Assembly (NCBI GenBank): GCA_963930655.1
Contig: OZ005611.1
Location: forward strand, 4,905,501-4,969,500
Reading direction: 5' to 3'
Source: Myrica gale
Taxonomy: Eukaryota; Streptophyta; Magnoliopsida; Fagales; Myricaceae
DNA: 64,000 nucleotides
Shown: positions 1-12,503 of the stretch, piece after piece
Position numbering within the stretch: the first letter of the stretch is position 1
Layout of the letters: every line of letters begins with the position of its first letter
Program-made: the position numbers and the translations under genes
The notes under the pieces: model-generated
Databases searched by the model: none
The model's input: only the letters and a program-made list of their open reading frames with translations
Told to the model about the DNA's origin: nothing

Positions 1-2348
1 CATGGAGGTGGTGCAAATAAAGAAATTCTTGAAAATTTGTTATACGATACAGATGGAAAATGTTCAGTAGTTGCTTACTATAGACACAAATGTATTCTAG
101 AAGTTAAAGAAGAACTAATGCTAATCACTAACACCGAGGAAAGAAACAGATATTGAAAGTGCAAATAAGAAGCACATATGGAAGTAGAAATGATTCCCAT
201 CAATGTTTGAATTTCACAGGTGGAATATGCTATTATTCCTAAGTACGCTTAAAACAACATCAATTAATTCAACCTTCGACCTTTCACAGATTTAAAACAG
301 AGCACTGAGATGCATTCTGCAATTATCTTACTACGAACATTTATTTCTTTGGCCACCCCAAAGCATTTTAAGTGGCACTTTGAAACCCTCTTTTATTAGG
401 AAAGCTTTATTTGGGCCGCCTAGGCTGCACCTCCGTCACACTTCAACCTCTCTCCACCTTGTATTTTATTGTTACTAATAGTCCTACAAATTAAGTCAGA
501 CCACCTGCCGGGTCAAACCAATTATGTTCATTGAACAATACTGTTTCCATCAGTTCATAGGATTTCGAATTACACTAATGACAATTTGCATTGAGCTGCA
601 AATTCATCACTCATTCAGAATGCAAAGAACCATTTCAATCAATTTTTCCCAGACGCAAATAAATAACCAGAAGTTTTCAATCATTTACAGTCCTGTTTAG
701 CACATTCTCAGCAATTAATTTAAGCTACAACACTTAAAGTAGACAACAAAATTTGTCACTAGTTCCAGCCGGAATTAAGCTGCCAGTAAAGCAATTTATT
801 CATCTGATAAAAAGAAGGCCAAGCATAAAGCAAAACCTAATGACTTAATATTTGATCATAATAAGTGACCAGTGCAGCCATCCCATTTTATGCAACCCAT
901 AATGTCCTAGAGCATCAACCTATAGAGCCACCAATAATGCAGAATATCAGAAAGGTTGGGTATTAGACTACTACTTGCTTTGAAAGGGCAGGCCCAACTG
1001 GTAGGACAGGTTGCACTACCAGCAACTCTTCAAGCAACCAGCCCTAAACTTCCAATTGAACGACAGATTACATTTGCTTCTGCTCAACGTGGTATAAAAA
1101 CTAACCTTTTTTGGTTAAGGGTACACAAAACGACCTTTCTTATTACAGCTACACTATGAAAATAACAGAAAACACAAATATATAAATATATCTAGCTTTT
1201 AGCTTGCCACCACTGACAGTTCTCAACAATACGTATGCAACTAAAAGTCATACTCCCAATTTGCCATTAGAAAATCTGAAGAGGTTTAAAATGTTTCCAA
1301 GCACCAAAATCTTATGCAAAAAAAGGTCTTACGGATTTTTTTACAAGCAGTATGAAAATAGCATAGCAAAAGAGTCAGCACAAATGCAAAACTTAAAGAA
1401 AATTGAACTTTCTTGAAAGGCAACACAATCCATTTTGATTGCAAAACCCTTGTACCTTTCTTGGCTTTTAAAATATTTTCCATTTATATTTTTCTACCTT
1501 TTCATTTTAGCTGAAATTCCTATATGAGTAACACAGTTTTTAAATGTGACAGACAATTACCAAAATAGATAAACATTCCTATATCATAAACCTGCAGATG
1601 AACATACATTCCTATGAAGGCCCACCATTGGGGAAAATATCTGATGTTTTTACACCCCTAAGCAGGAAAGACACCTCCAATTCCACAAGAAAATTGGAAT
1701 CCCCAGAAATGTGCAGCAAAACTGAACAATGAACCAAGCCAAAAGAACTCAATCCTACGAAATCAACTCTATTTGGATTCATAATCTTCATATTTAATCC
1801 TGTCCACCAATTCTCATCAACCAAAGTGAAGTTTAGATAAAAAAAATGATTCTGCTACGAAATCAAAATCCAACAAGACTAGTTTGCTCTACATATAAGC
1901 AGCTGTTTTCATCACAACACTACAGGGAACTGATTAGTACGTATCAGTGCCGTGAATCATTTAGGCTCAATTATCAAAAACACAGACCAAGCTAGATCTG
2001 TGTATTACATCTACGAAAGTAAACAAGCTTAGACTTCTAACTTACAGCCCATGCAAGTGGAGATGTAAATAAGTGCAACAAAATCAACCAGAAGTACTAG
2101 AAAGTAGGAAAGCCGACAAGAGTTTACAAGTTTTATCTGGATGATCACCATAAGGAATCCTTACTCACACTCAGAAAAGACTAACTTCTGTTAGTTCAAA
2201 ATAACAAGGTGTTCCCGGATTCAAACTGCAATACTACGGAAAACAACTTAGCAAAATAGCAAGTGTGAGCGCTAAATATTCCAAAATAAGCTTCAACATG
2301 GGAAGTAACAGCTAATTTACACTAATCAAATTTTATTGGGCTCAATAC
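1..2348 (-). other. Probable intron of the left PP2A B' gene
   Basis: No coding exon was recognised here on either strand. The tandem paralog to the right has its last coding exon after a 1.7-kb intron, so this stretch is best read as intron, with the final exon left of position 1. I looked for the expected ERALFLWNN-type exon on the minus strand and did not see it. The small open frames in this stretch have no recognisable domains. Confidence 0.55.
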
Positions 2349-3569
2349 CTGAAAGTGCGAGCTACACAAGCAACGGGCAATTTGGCGGAACAGGGGTACC
2401 ATACATCTTTGAAATTCTGCAGGCTGAGTTGCTTCTAAAACCTCCTCTAGCTCGCTCAGGAACATAACTTCCTTAGAACTATTAGTAATTGGCCAGTACT
2501 TCAGTAAACCCCTTATGACTGTGTCAGCAAGCTTGGAGTCCTTCTCAACAAATTGTGTAATGCAGAATGATAACTGCTGATGGTACATAGGCAAACACTT
2601 TGGTTTGTGAAGAGGGATTAAAGCCCGAACAAGGAATAATTTGTGTTCTTCTTTTAGTGGCAGGGCAAACCCATTGATTATGCTTCCCAAAACTTCTAAA
2701 AGCTCAGCAATCCCATTATGCTTCTCTGTCTCAAAAATAAAATAGAAGATGATGTTGTTGATTGCTTTCCTGATAAATGGGCGATGCACCATAAACTTTC
2801 CGTAGATTCGATGTAGAATTGTTTTCAGATACTCCCTCTCTCTGGGATCCTCCGAATCAAAAAGATCTAGTAACTTGAGAACGAAAGAGTGATCAATGTA
2901 CCTCTTGGCTAACTTTGCATCTGTCTCGGGAGATGCAACAAACCTCAGAAGAAATTCATAGACAATTTGCAAGTGAGGCCATGCAGGATCCATAGAAGGT
3001 TCCTCCTCTTCCAAATCAAAAGCTTCTAAAACCTTGTTCTCACGGGGTTGTGGAATGAGTGACCTAAATAAGTTCACAGAGACCATCTTTATAACTTCTT
3101 GCATGGCTGTTTCTGTAAATTTTGCATTTGCAGAAGTAACATAATCCACCAGCTCAAGCAAAGTCTGCCGCTTGATATCTTTTTCTTTCAAGTTCTTCGT
3201 TGGATCAGTGAAGTCAAAGACAGCACAACACAATTTCAGCTTTCTGATAAACAAGTTCTGCTTCTCAGAGCTGGGGACATCCCTGAATCCTGGCAATGCT
3301 TCATAAGGACCAGTCACCGAATTTCCATTGGATTTTAGATTGGCAGCTTGGGTAAGTTGATTTCCAAAACTATATCCTAAATTTGGAGTAAAGTCAGGAC
3401 CTAGAAGGGTCGTACTGTTCGAGCTTACAAGCGAATTATTGAGAAGGTCACCACTGCTTCTTGAACTGACAGAGGTATTTGAAGGAGGGTCAGATGATCC
3501 AACAAATTCACGATTCTCCCCCGATTTAAATGGCTTCCGGGGAAGCCGACCGAGTATTTGTTTTATCAT
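2349..3569 (-). CDS. PP2A B' (B56) regulatory subunit, first coding exon (partial gene)
   Basis: The exon encodes 407 residues of a B56/B' subunit, which directs the PP2A catalytic core to substrates. The start is the ATG at 3569 ([12 protein letters not shown]), matching the usual plant B' N-terminus; an in-frame ATG 42 bp upstream is probably 5'UTR. A serine-rich variable N-terminus (about 1-90) is followed by the conserved helical-repeat core ([16 protein letters not shown], then [55 protein letters not shown]). It ends at a GT donor after HFQ, exactly where the right paralog is spliced. A 5'UTR exon probably ends at 4080 (AAG|GTGAAT) and is joined near 3571. The final exon lies outside the window, or has been lost. 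Confidence 0.9.
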
Positions 3570-4483
3570 AACTTTGAAAAATACAATGATTGGAAACACA
3601 AGTTCAGTCAAACTCAGCTGGGTGCAGACGCCAGAGATTTTCTCAAAACAGAACCCAATTCATCAAAGACACGTACCCCAATTCCACAAGCAAAAAAGAA
3701 AACCCAGATGCATAAACCCCATTTCAAACCAATGAAAAACACACACCACGTCTGTCAGTCCAGGATAGAAACACCCATTCCCATACAGATTATACAAACC
3801 CCAGAAGCATTAGTCAGGCTGTCAGAGAGTCAATTGAGAAACCCTTGTTTCAATTACATTCCAGCCGAAATTGGACAATTTTTTCTTTACCCCTAGCGAA
3901 ATCATCGGAAGAATTTCACACCCTTTGACTCAGACTCAAACCCCAGATGCAGCAAAAGATGTACGAAAAGCACACTTCAAACGGAACCCAATAACAACTT
4001 CCAAAATTAGATACAAATACCGGGACCTCCAGAGTTTATTATGTTCTTCCAGCTAAGAAGGCATTGAAGAAAAATTCACCTTCTTGCCCCTTCCTCCAAA
4101 CCCGGCAGGCTCGGACGATGACAGGATCTGGGTGCGATGCACAACACCAAGACATCAATTTTCCATCGAAGTGAAATTCAAGGAATTTCACAGGAAAAAG
4201 GAAACAAAGTGAAAAGCTTACATAGTAGCCCGGAAGGAAAAGCAGAACATTGAAGGTGAAGCAAAAAAAAAAAGCAGCAGCAGAATGTTTTTTGTCCTCA
4301 AGAGACTAGAGAGGTAATGATTCAATGAGAAGCAGTGCGAAAGGGGCATAGATATTCTGTTCTTTTTTTCAATTCCTTTGGGCCAAAGAGAGAAAGAGAG
4401 AGAGAGTACACTGACCAAAATAGTCCTTGCGACATTCACAGTCCGTCATGGACCTTTGAGTAAAATAAAATAAAGTTGACAAT

Positions 4484-5069
4484 TGTAATGGACCCACATA
4501 AGCTTGGAGATTCACACCTTGAAAAACCGGCTTACCAAGTGGAGGTGCCTCCAAGCTTATATTAAGACATTACTTTTATTCCCCAACCAATGTGGGATTG
4601 TTACATACCACCACCCTTTAAGACCAATGCCCACGTTGGTCGAGCACCATGGGGCTTCTATTCACCGGACTGGGGTCATGCCCGTTCCACTGGATCCATG
4701 GCCGTGCCTTCTATTCCTTGGACTAGGGTCGTGCCCGTACCACCGGATCAGACCAATGCCCACGTTGGTCGAGCACCATGGGGCTTCTATTCACCGGACT
4801 GGGGTCATGCCCGTTCCACTGGATCCATGGCCGTGCCTTCTATTCCTTGGACTAGGGTCGTGCCCGTACCACCGGATCCATGGCCGGCCACTCCGTAGGC
4901 GTTGTGGCGGGGTAGAACAAGAGCTCACAACCGGCTCTGATACCATTTGTAATGGACCCACATAAGCTTGGAGATTCACACCTTGGAAAACCGGTTTACC
5001 AAGTGGAGGTGCCTCCAAGCTTATATTAAGGCATTACTTTTATTCCCCAACCAATGTGGGATTGTTACA
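4484..5069 (-). mobile_element. TRIM (terminal-repeat retrotransposon in miniature)
   Basis: This is a 586-bp non-coding LTR element. Its two 122-bp LTRs (4484-4605 and 4948-5069) differ at about 3 positions and are flanked by the 5-bp target duplication ACAAT (4479-4483 and 5070-5074). In minus orientation the 5' LTR is followed by a primer-binding site for initiator Met-tRNA (TGGTATCAGAGCC, complement at 4933-4945). A purine-rich tract precedes the other LTR. The interior is mostly a perfect 129-bp tandem duplication. It has no gag or pol and must have been moved by another element's proteins. It looks structurally whole and fairly young. Confidence 0.92.
4621..4878. repeat. Perfect 129-bp tandem duplication inside the TRIM
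   Basis: Unit 1 is 4621-4749 and unit 2 is 4750-4878. They look identical base for base, and the 129-bp period is divisible by three. This creates long but meaningless open frames on both strands. The duplication is probably younger than the element's insertion, or was copied with it. Confidence 0.93.
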
Positions 5070-5074
5070 ACAAT

Positions 5075-6423
5075 ATAGGATGAAAAGGCATCGCTCTCTC
5101 TCCCTCTCTCTCTGAATGTAAGGCTAAAGCATCGTGTTAGTATGTTACTGTTACAAAACACGCTTACAAGGGAGATAATGGATATTGTTTGGTCCGACAT
5201 GATACGTAATGACAACGACACTGCTTACTGCATCGCTAATAACCAGAGCATTCCTCGATCAGATGGTCATCAACATTCTAATCCCGCAGAACATAACAGA
5301 TAACACATATCTAATAAATCCCTTTACTTCTGCATTTTTTCGCTCTCTTTATTTTACGATTTTCATTTTTTTTTTTAAAGCTTAATCACTCCTCAGGTCC
5401 GGAATAGGACAATCATGTGGATTGTGGCGGTTATAGTTCATAACAAAGCATATGTGAACTTCGATTTCACAACACATCACATGTGCATAGATTAAGTCCA
5501 CCTGACACTATGATCATTTCACATTAGTTACTCGAAATAGTGAAACTATTTCCGAAAAAAGCTAAAAATTCCCCTCTTTCTGCTACATATTTTAAAGAGA
5601 GTTGTCTAGTCATGACTTCTCTTCGAAAATATAATAGGAGTCAACCATTTTTCTTTTGTTTTAGATGCAATTATTCTCACAATATCCCATGAAAACCTCA
5701 TTTGTCATTTGGAATATTTTCCTCTCTCTTCCTCTCTCTGCTAATTTCCCTCCACGGAAAACTCAAGGATATATGCTTTGTAGTTTTGGTGGGAATATGT
5801 GTGTCCGGAAACTGGGTTGAGCTTTCCAGCTGTTCAAATGATGGCTGAGGGAAGTACTCTTCTCAGGTGGGCTTCATTGCACCTAGAAAGTCTCCATTGT
5901 GCCCTTAAAATAGGATCCTGTATTCTACGCGCTCCAAACAGGTTTTTTTGCTTTTAACATGCTGACCAAGGAGTATGATCTGCCTCCAAACATTTTGGAC
6001 ACTTGAGCCTTCATCAGTTGCATCGAAACTTGATAACAACTGACATCACCTACGTGCACACCCAATTGGGGGGGGCCTAGCTGGAGTGTCGAGGCAAAGG
6101 TGGAGCATGGCTGGACATCACCGTGTCCGTGTCTCCAATTTGTTGGTCGAATATCCTTTAGCTTCATTATCATTTCAAGACTTCTACTGGATTTTACACA
6201 ACATCGCATCTGGTGTTTGAAGCTCTATAAAAGGATAAGAAGGATACCCGTTTATGAATAAAATTCAACTTCGAAAAATGCTTGCTAAGGTCCGGCTACC
6301 AGTAATAACCTCTCTACATGATATCTATCATCTTGATTTCCCTTCTCCCCCAACCCACCTCATTTAAATCCCATAAAATTGAGGCCCCTTCAACAGCCAA
6401 CAAATACCGCTCATAATACTCAG
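5075..6423. other. Intergenic spacer between the PP2A B' genes
   Basis: The spacer holds a CT microsatellite near 5091-5115, AT-rich unique-looking DNA, and, toward 6200-6423, the probable 3'UTR of the right B' gene. A 94-codon open frame around 5925-6209 shows no family features. Confidence 0.4.
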
Positions 6424-9400
6424 TTAAACTGAAGAAGTTCTAAGAGGTGCTTTCCTAGAAACAAGCACGGCTTCATTGCTTGCAGCCTTTTTTGCAGCAA
6501 GTTCCTCTAGACGTTTCCATGTAGCTTCACGTCTTGCTTTGGTCTCATCTTCCTTCGATTCGTCTTCCTTAAATTTTAGCAAGCATTCGTTAAACAGCTC
6601 AGGGTCAAGATCGTAGAAAATCTTGCGGACATTTAAGGTCAGACCGTGCACTGCCTGATTCCAATGATCTCTAGCATTTTTTTCCAATGCAGGAAAGATA
6701 ATCGGCAGTATGAGATTGCGATTTTGTTTGATTAAGTTCCAAATATGATCATTATTCCACAAGAACAAAGCTCTCTCTGCCACCTGAGGAAAGAACAATC
6801 AATAGAATTATGTCAGATTCATCTATTGAGGACTGATAAAATTTATACTTACCTAAACGTAACAGAAGAAAAGACAAGAAAAGAAACAAGGCTAATAAAG
6901 TAACTATGTGCTCTATCCTAGGAACCATGGACGATTTACACTGGTGGTGACATTATTAGATATTTATCCAATAGAGATTCTGGATAAACAAGGTTCTTTA
7001 ATTTGTAGAACTCTCTCTCTCTCTCTCTGTGTAGATATAGAGTACATATGAAATTAATAACCTCTTTATTAGTTTGATTATTTCAAAAAAATTTGCACCT
7101 TTTAGCATTCAGTATTTATTGTGTGAACAGCACATTTGGAATATACATAGCTGAAGGAAATATTTATTTCCAAAAGAACCACTCAAAATCTTCAGGATAC
7201 ATCATATCCTAGATTTCCAAGAATTGACATTGCACGCGTGAATATTTTACCATATGCCCATAGCCCATGCAGAAATTCGTCCATATAGATGCTATGCTCT
7301 GTCCATTTCTGCAGAGAAATTCCAGCAAGAAGAAACTAAAGCAAGAACCAGACCAATCCACCAATCAAATCATTGAAAAATACTCTCCATTCGACTTGGC
7401 TAGAAGGCTAACACTAACCAAAGAAGTCAAAAAAAAAATTGAGCGGACTGAAAGCACCAAGTCAGAAAGATACGAGTGTCCATGAAGCTCATTACAGAAA
7501 CATAAAAGTGGGGGAGGGGGAGCAGAGAGGGTCTGCATGAGCTTCAAGTGACCTGAATCTTGACTTTTACAAAAAACGTATTGGTGATTGTCAATGCCAC
7601 AATCTTTTGTCTGGACTGAATCACATGAATCATCAATGCATACGTGGCTCAAAGCAAATCTAAAGGTAGGGATCCATTGATCCAGCAAATAGCATACAAT
7701 ACCTCCTCAACTACTCAGACAACAGGGGAAAATAAATAAACCACCATCCAAATTTTCTGCAGTAAGTTCAAGTTAATTCAGAAGTCTTCCTGACTAACTT
7801 CTGGAAGGTTAATTCCAGCAAATAAGATGAGTGAAAGTATCTTATGCAAGATTTCGTCTGGTTGATAGAACGATCCATTAACTAAATCACCATTAGCACC
7901 TGGACCAAAAGCAGAATACCTTAACTAAATTATCATTTGGCATGTCTTTTTCAAGCCTGTCAGGCATCTGCTGAGCATAACACTACAGTCTTTTCGATCT
8001 CAAATCAGTGGTCAAAAGAACAGATGAATGGGAAAAGATCAAAATCTGCTCCCGTCAATAATAACTGCTGATTTAGGGCCCTAAAATTTTATAAGCGCAC
8101 TGTGGTAAAAGCAAATTAAGGGCATTTAGTTAACTATAATATTAAGGAGCCTCAGTTCTGAAATATTGATTTGGGGGCACAGCAGAATTTGTGGGATTAA
8201 GAAACAAAGTACTCTTAAACCATGCCTAAATGAAAAAGGTGATACTGCTTTCCCTCCTCGGCTTACGAAACCTAAGAATTAGAATGATGGAAAAATTAAC
8301 AGTAAATTGAGGTCTGACAAAGAAAAAGGTAGAATGGATAAATCACGCTCTCAATTTAAAGCGGAGAAATCTTCCCCAATAGGAATGGAATAATATCACT
8401 CATATCTCAAAAATAAAAACCTAATATCAGAAAAGAAATTACGGTTTGTACAGAAATAAATGAGCTAAAGCAAAGAAGGATCGAACTTTCTACCTGAAAG
8501 TGTGGACTGTTCAAACAATGAGCAATCTGGCGAAACAATGGCACCATACAGCGCTGAAATTCTGATGGTTGAGTAGCTTCTAAGACTTCTTCCAACTCAT
8601 TGAGGAACATAACTTCCTTTGAACTATTTGTGATCGGCCAGTACTTCAATAAACCCCTTATGACAGTATCAGAAAGTTTGCAATCTTTCTCCACGAACTG
8701 TGTAATGCAGTAAGATAACTGCTGATGGTACATTGCTAAGCATTTTGGTTTGTGCAGGGGGATCAGTGCCCGGACAAGGAACAATTTGTGCTCTTCTTTC
8801 AGCGGCAAAGCAAACCCATTAATAATACTGCCCAAAATGTCTAGCAGCTCTGCTATCCCATTGTGCTTCTCAGTCTCATAAATAAAACCATAAAATATGT
8901 TGTTTATAGCTTTCCTGATAAAAGGCCGATGTACCATAAATTTGCCATAGATACGGTGCAGAATCATTTTCAAGTACTCCCTTTCTCTAGGATAGTCCGA
9001 GTCAACTAGATCCAGCGACTTTAGAATAAAAGAATGATCAATGTATCTTTTGGCCGATTTGGTGTCCAGCTCAGTCGATGCAATAAACCTCAATAAGAAT
9101 TCATACACAATTTGCAAGTGAGGCCATGCAGGATCCATTAAAGGCTCCTCCTCTTCCAAATCAAAGGCTTCTATAACTTTGTTCTCACGAGGTTGAGGAG
9201 TGAGTGTCCTAAATAAATTCGCAGATACCATTTTGATGACTTCTTGCGTCACAACTTCTGTAAGTTTGCCACTCGCTGAAGCCACATAATCCACGAGCTC
9301 TAACAATGTCTGTCGTTTGATTTCCTTCTCTTTAATATGCTTTGTTGGGTCAGTGAAGTCAAATACAACACAGCACAAGATCAGCTTTTTTATGAACAAA

Positions 9401-9708
9401 CTCTGCTTCTCAGAGCTCGGCACGTCCCTGAATCCAGGTAATGCTTCATATGAAGAGGGCACAGAGTTCCCATTGAGAGTCGGATTTGCACCTCGCACAA
9501 ACTTTTTATCATGGTATGTTCGAGTATTCGAAGCATAATTAGGGGCTGTATGCGACGTCATCGAATTTCCAGACTTGCTAGTCCCTAAATCACTGCTTCT
9601 TGAACTGATAGAACCATTTGAAATCGAAGTGTAGTTTCCACCATAATCATGATTTTCAGGAGTCCTGGAAGACTTTCTAGGAAGCTTACTAAGTATCTTG
9701 TTGAACAT
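6424..9708 (-). CDS. PP2A B' (B56) regulatory subunit, complete two-exon CDS
   Basis: Exon 1 is 8494-9708 and exon 2 is 6424-6783. The 1710-bp intron has GT/AG ends in phase 0, between HFQ and [11 protein letters not shown]. The 524-residue product is typical of plant B' subunits: a Ser/Asn-rich N-terminus of about 90 residues, then the B56 solenoid with the same landmarks as the left copy, and a charged C-terminal helix ([22 protein letters not shown]). It is a PP2A scaffold- and substrate-binding subunit acting in nucleus or cytosol. The start [13 protein letters not shown] is chosen over an ATG nine bases upstream by family resemblance. A 5'UTR intron is likely (donor CCG|GTGAAT near 10106, acceptor near 9713). 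A CT/GA tract lies in the intron near 7010-7030. Confidence 0.94.
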
Positions 9709-10299
9709 AATTCTCAACGATAAAACAAAATGCTACCCAATACACATTCCTGGTCCGAGAATCCTACACACTTGCTCTTTACTTATAAAAAAAGACAACC
9801 CAGAAGAACAAAGTGGACAAAAATCCCCTCAATCATCTGAAGATAAAAAACAACTCCTGACTTCTCCATCTCATAAACCCAAGAAAACCCTCATTCAACT
9901 GTATGGCCTCATGAAAAACCACAAATTCCCTACCTTTCACGAACGCCCGCAGAAATTCCAACTTTTTTATTTAACTCGAAAAACCCAGATGCACACAGCA
10001 ACTTCAAAACCAAATATTAGAGGCAACTTTCCCCAGCTAATTCACAAACCCCCTTCTGTTCTCTATTTCCCCGTCAGAAAACCACGAAGAGAATAGAATA
10101 TTCACCGGATTTTCTTCCCCCAAAACTCTTCGTATATATCAGACTTCGCGTTTCCAAACAAGGACATGAACCAAAATCAGAGATTGGAAAGCTCGTGAAT
10201 GATGAAAAAGCACATTCAAGAAAAGGATAACGAGTGCACGAATAAAGAGGAAAAAATACCCAGATGAGAAATGTGACGAATAAAGAAAGCAAAGGTTCT

Positions 10300-11230
10300 T
10301 GATGACATTCGCACAGAGAAAGAAAAAGGCCTGGTCCAGTTGTTGTTTGCTGACTAAGGAAATTTCTTTACGTATGGGCTGGTAGAGACTTGAAATTCAA
10401 GTCAATGAAAAAGAGAACGGTCCTTGAAGAACCAATGCCAGAGAGACGGAGCATATCTGGCAAGATGAGTTAGTAATTGCCAAAACTTTAAAAGTTGACG
10501 AGATATTAATTAAAAGGCTTCGGAACTATTTATATATTAATTTCCTGAACACCATTCGTTTTGAGATATATAAATTTCGAGTTAGACTCTCTGAAATTTT
10601 ATATAAAATATTTGTTTTTAGTTTCCGGAGTCCGGAGAAACTACCCCAGTAAGCGTTATAGCTTACATGGGGCGCTAAATTTTGTACGAGCTTGAAATAT
10701 ATTACAGGTTAAAAATCAAGATGAATAATCTTAAGGCTTAATTACCTCACCAGTCTATGTGGTATCCAACTTTTACAAAACAGTCCTTGTGATATGACAT
10801 TCAACAAAATGGTCCATGTGGTATAATTTTGAGACAAATTAGTCTCTATGGTATGACTTTCAACAAAACGGTCTTTGTGGTATAGTTTTAAGACAAATTA
10901 ATCCATCAGTCCAACTGTCGTTACCCACTTAACGGGAGAGTGTTGTACATGTCACTTGTCATTCATGCGTTGCTCCCTCAAATTGTGTTTGGATGATATC
11001 TTAAGTCAGCAGCCGTCGTGAAAGATGAATCTCGCGCGTTTATTCCACCATATTGAACCAATTGAGTCTAAGGCTGAGACTGAGACTATTCTACGAGCTA
11101 AAAGAAATATAGCACTCGTGATTTGGATACTAATGCTAAAAAACACGTGTTAACGCGTGATTTCTTAAATATTTCTAAGAAAATTAAATATATAATTTGT
11201 TTCCTATATAAAATAATAATGTCATATGAC
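10300..11230. other. B' gene promoter side and a one-ended repeat
   Basis: The first few hundred bases are the probable promoter of the right B' gene. From about 10737 to 10985 lies a repeat built of 'few-bases, CTNTGTGGTAT' motifs with two tandem units of about 57 bp. This composition resembles the inverted termini of plant Mutator-like MITEs, but I found no matching inverted copy nearby. Confidence 0.4.
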
Positions 11231-11234
11231 GTTA

Positions 11235-11483
11235 AGGCTATGTTTGGTTTGGTCTCAAAAAAATTTCAAAAACTTTTTACTGTCTTTTTTTCATCAATTC
11301 TAATATTTTTTTCATCAATTCTAATACATTTTTATAAACTCTAATAACTTTTTACAAATTCCAACAATTTTTAACAAACTATTTACAAACTTCAACAAAT
11401 TTTCCAATAATCCCAAAAGAATCTACACTACCTCTAAAAAATAAACACCAAAAATATTTTCAAAATCAAACCAAACATAGCCT
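11235..11483. mobile_element. Small MITE-like inverted-repeat element
   Basis: About 249 bp, bounded by inverted AGGCTATGTTTGGTTT and AAACCAAACATAGCCT. It is directly flanked by TA on both sides and filled with AT-rich runs. The ends support a non-autonomous DNA transposon; the TA flanks would suit a Tc1/mariner-type target, but the superfamily is not settled. It has no coding capacity. A relative with the same ATGTTTGGTT end lies at 33689-34083. Confidence 0.6.
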
Positions 11484-11508
11484 TAGGTTCTGCAGCATAT
11501 TTTTTTTC

Positions 11509-11798
11509 GGGAAAAGTACGGCCACAGTCCCTGTGGTTTCATGTTTGAACAAATTAGTCCTTGTGGTTTACGTTTGAACGATTTAGTCTCTGTGGTCATC
11601 GAAACGTTGCAACACAGTCCTCCCGTCAGTTTCCCCGTCAACTCGTTGACGGAGCACGCTGACCTGTTTAAAATCGTCCACATGGACACCAAAGAATTTT
11701 CAAATTGTACACGTGGAAGCCAACTAATCAAATTTCACACCGAAAGAAATTTCTCAAACTTATTTCTTTCCCTGTTCGTTATTTCCCCATAGCCCGAA
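11509..11798 (+). repeat. Left terminal inverted repeat of the Pack-MULE
   Basis: It starts GGGAAAAGTACGGCCACAGT and contains stepwise 'agtccytgtggttt' motifs common in plant MULE ends. It pairs with 17942-18230, with about 11 substitutions and one single-base indel by eye. Confidence 0.93.
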
Positions 11799-12048
11799 GT
11801 ACTGGGTTCTCCATCGTGCCGTGAACAGCAGCACAGGATCAGGCTTCCGTGAATTACTGGGTTCTCCATCGTGGACTGGTATCTGGCAATGGCTTTTATT
11901 TTCGTCTGATAATCTGGCTTTAGATATTCTCATGCAGATCGATTTGGTTCACTTCTAGATAATACTGGGTCCAGTAAAACTTGTTTACTGCATCTAAGAA
12001 ATACATAAAATAGACTACAGAAGTTGACAAGGAAATAGCGAACATTAC

Positions 12049-12503
12049 CCACCAGTTTCTACATTGAAGAGACGTCGACGAACTTTAAAGTTATGAACAT
12101 TGTAGTACAATAACAAACAGAGCAGCCCGATGAGCAGTACTGTCATGCTAAGCACAATTGGAAGAACCAAAATCTTCTCTCGCATATTCCCAGACCCTTC
12201 TGAAGAACCTCTCGAATTGCTTTCCGGTGTGGTCGAACCATTAGACCTAACTTTCACAAACAGGGTTTGCTGCACCGTTGCAATATCACTATAATTTGCT
12301 ATCACGGTGAAATCAGAAAAAATAATAATTGGTTTGCTGCACCGTTGAGATCCTAAACTGCGATGTCGAATTATCATGCCGTGAATCACATTTGCCGATC
12401 AAAGATGAATTCTCTAAGCACTGACTAACACCTTCGACCTTAAATGTACCCGGTAAACATGCACAATAAGCATTAGTCTTGCTCCTATCCAAATTGCATA
12501 TTC
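12049..12503 (-). pseudogene. Captured G-type lectin receptor kinase fragment, 3' part
   Basis: On the minus strand this continues the gene part right of the copia element. It encodes an EGF/PAN-type Cys-rich stretch (NLDRSKTNAYCACLPGTFK, NSSLIGKC), a short ANYSD segment, LFVKVRSNGS, and a membrane span (about ILVLPIVLSMTVLLIGLLCL) followed by LLYYNVH. It ends at a possible donor (GG|GTAATG at 12049). A one-base insertion shifts the frame near 12333. The PAN region is shortened between two copies of ACGGTGCAGCAAACC. No kinase domain is present. The best match by recall is the At5g24080/SD3-like group of S-receptor-like kinases. It is a non-functional captured copy. Confidence 0.8.

Noticed and set aside
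3099-4056. Plus-strand open frames over the left B' gene
   Set aside because: Shadows of the minus-strand exon and its leader; no protein character.
4504-5018. Long open frames on both strands with repeated peptides inside the TRIM
   Set aside because: They come from a 129-bp perfect tandem repeat whose period is a multiple of three; both strands stay open and neither looks like a protein family.
4484-5069. TRIM as a Cassandra element (5S rRNA-bearing LTRs)
   Set aside because: The LTRs are only 122 bp and I see no 5S-type A, intermediate and C boxes in them.
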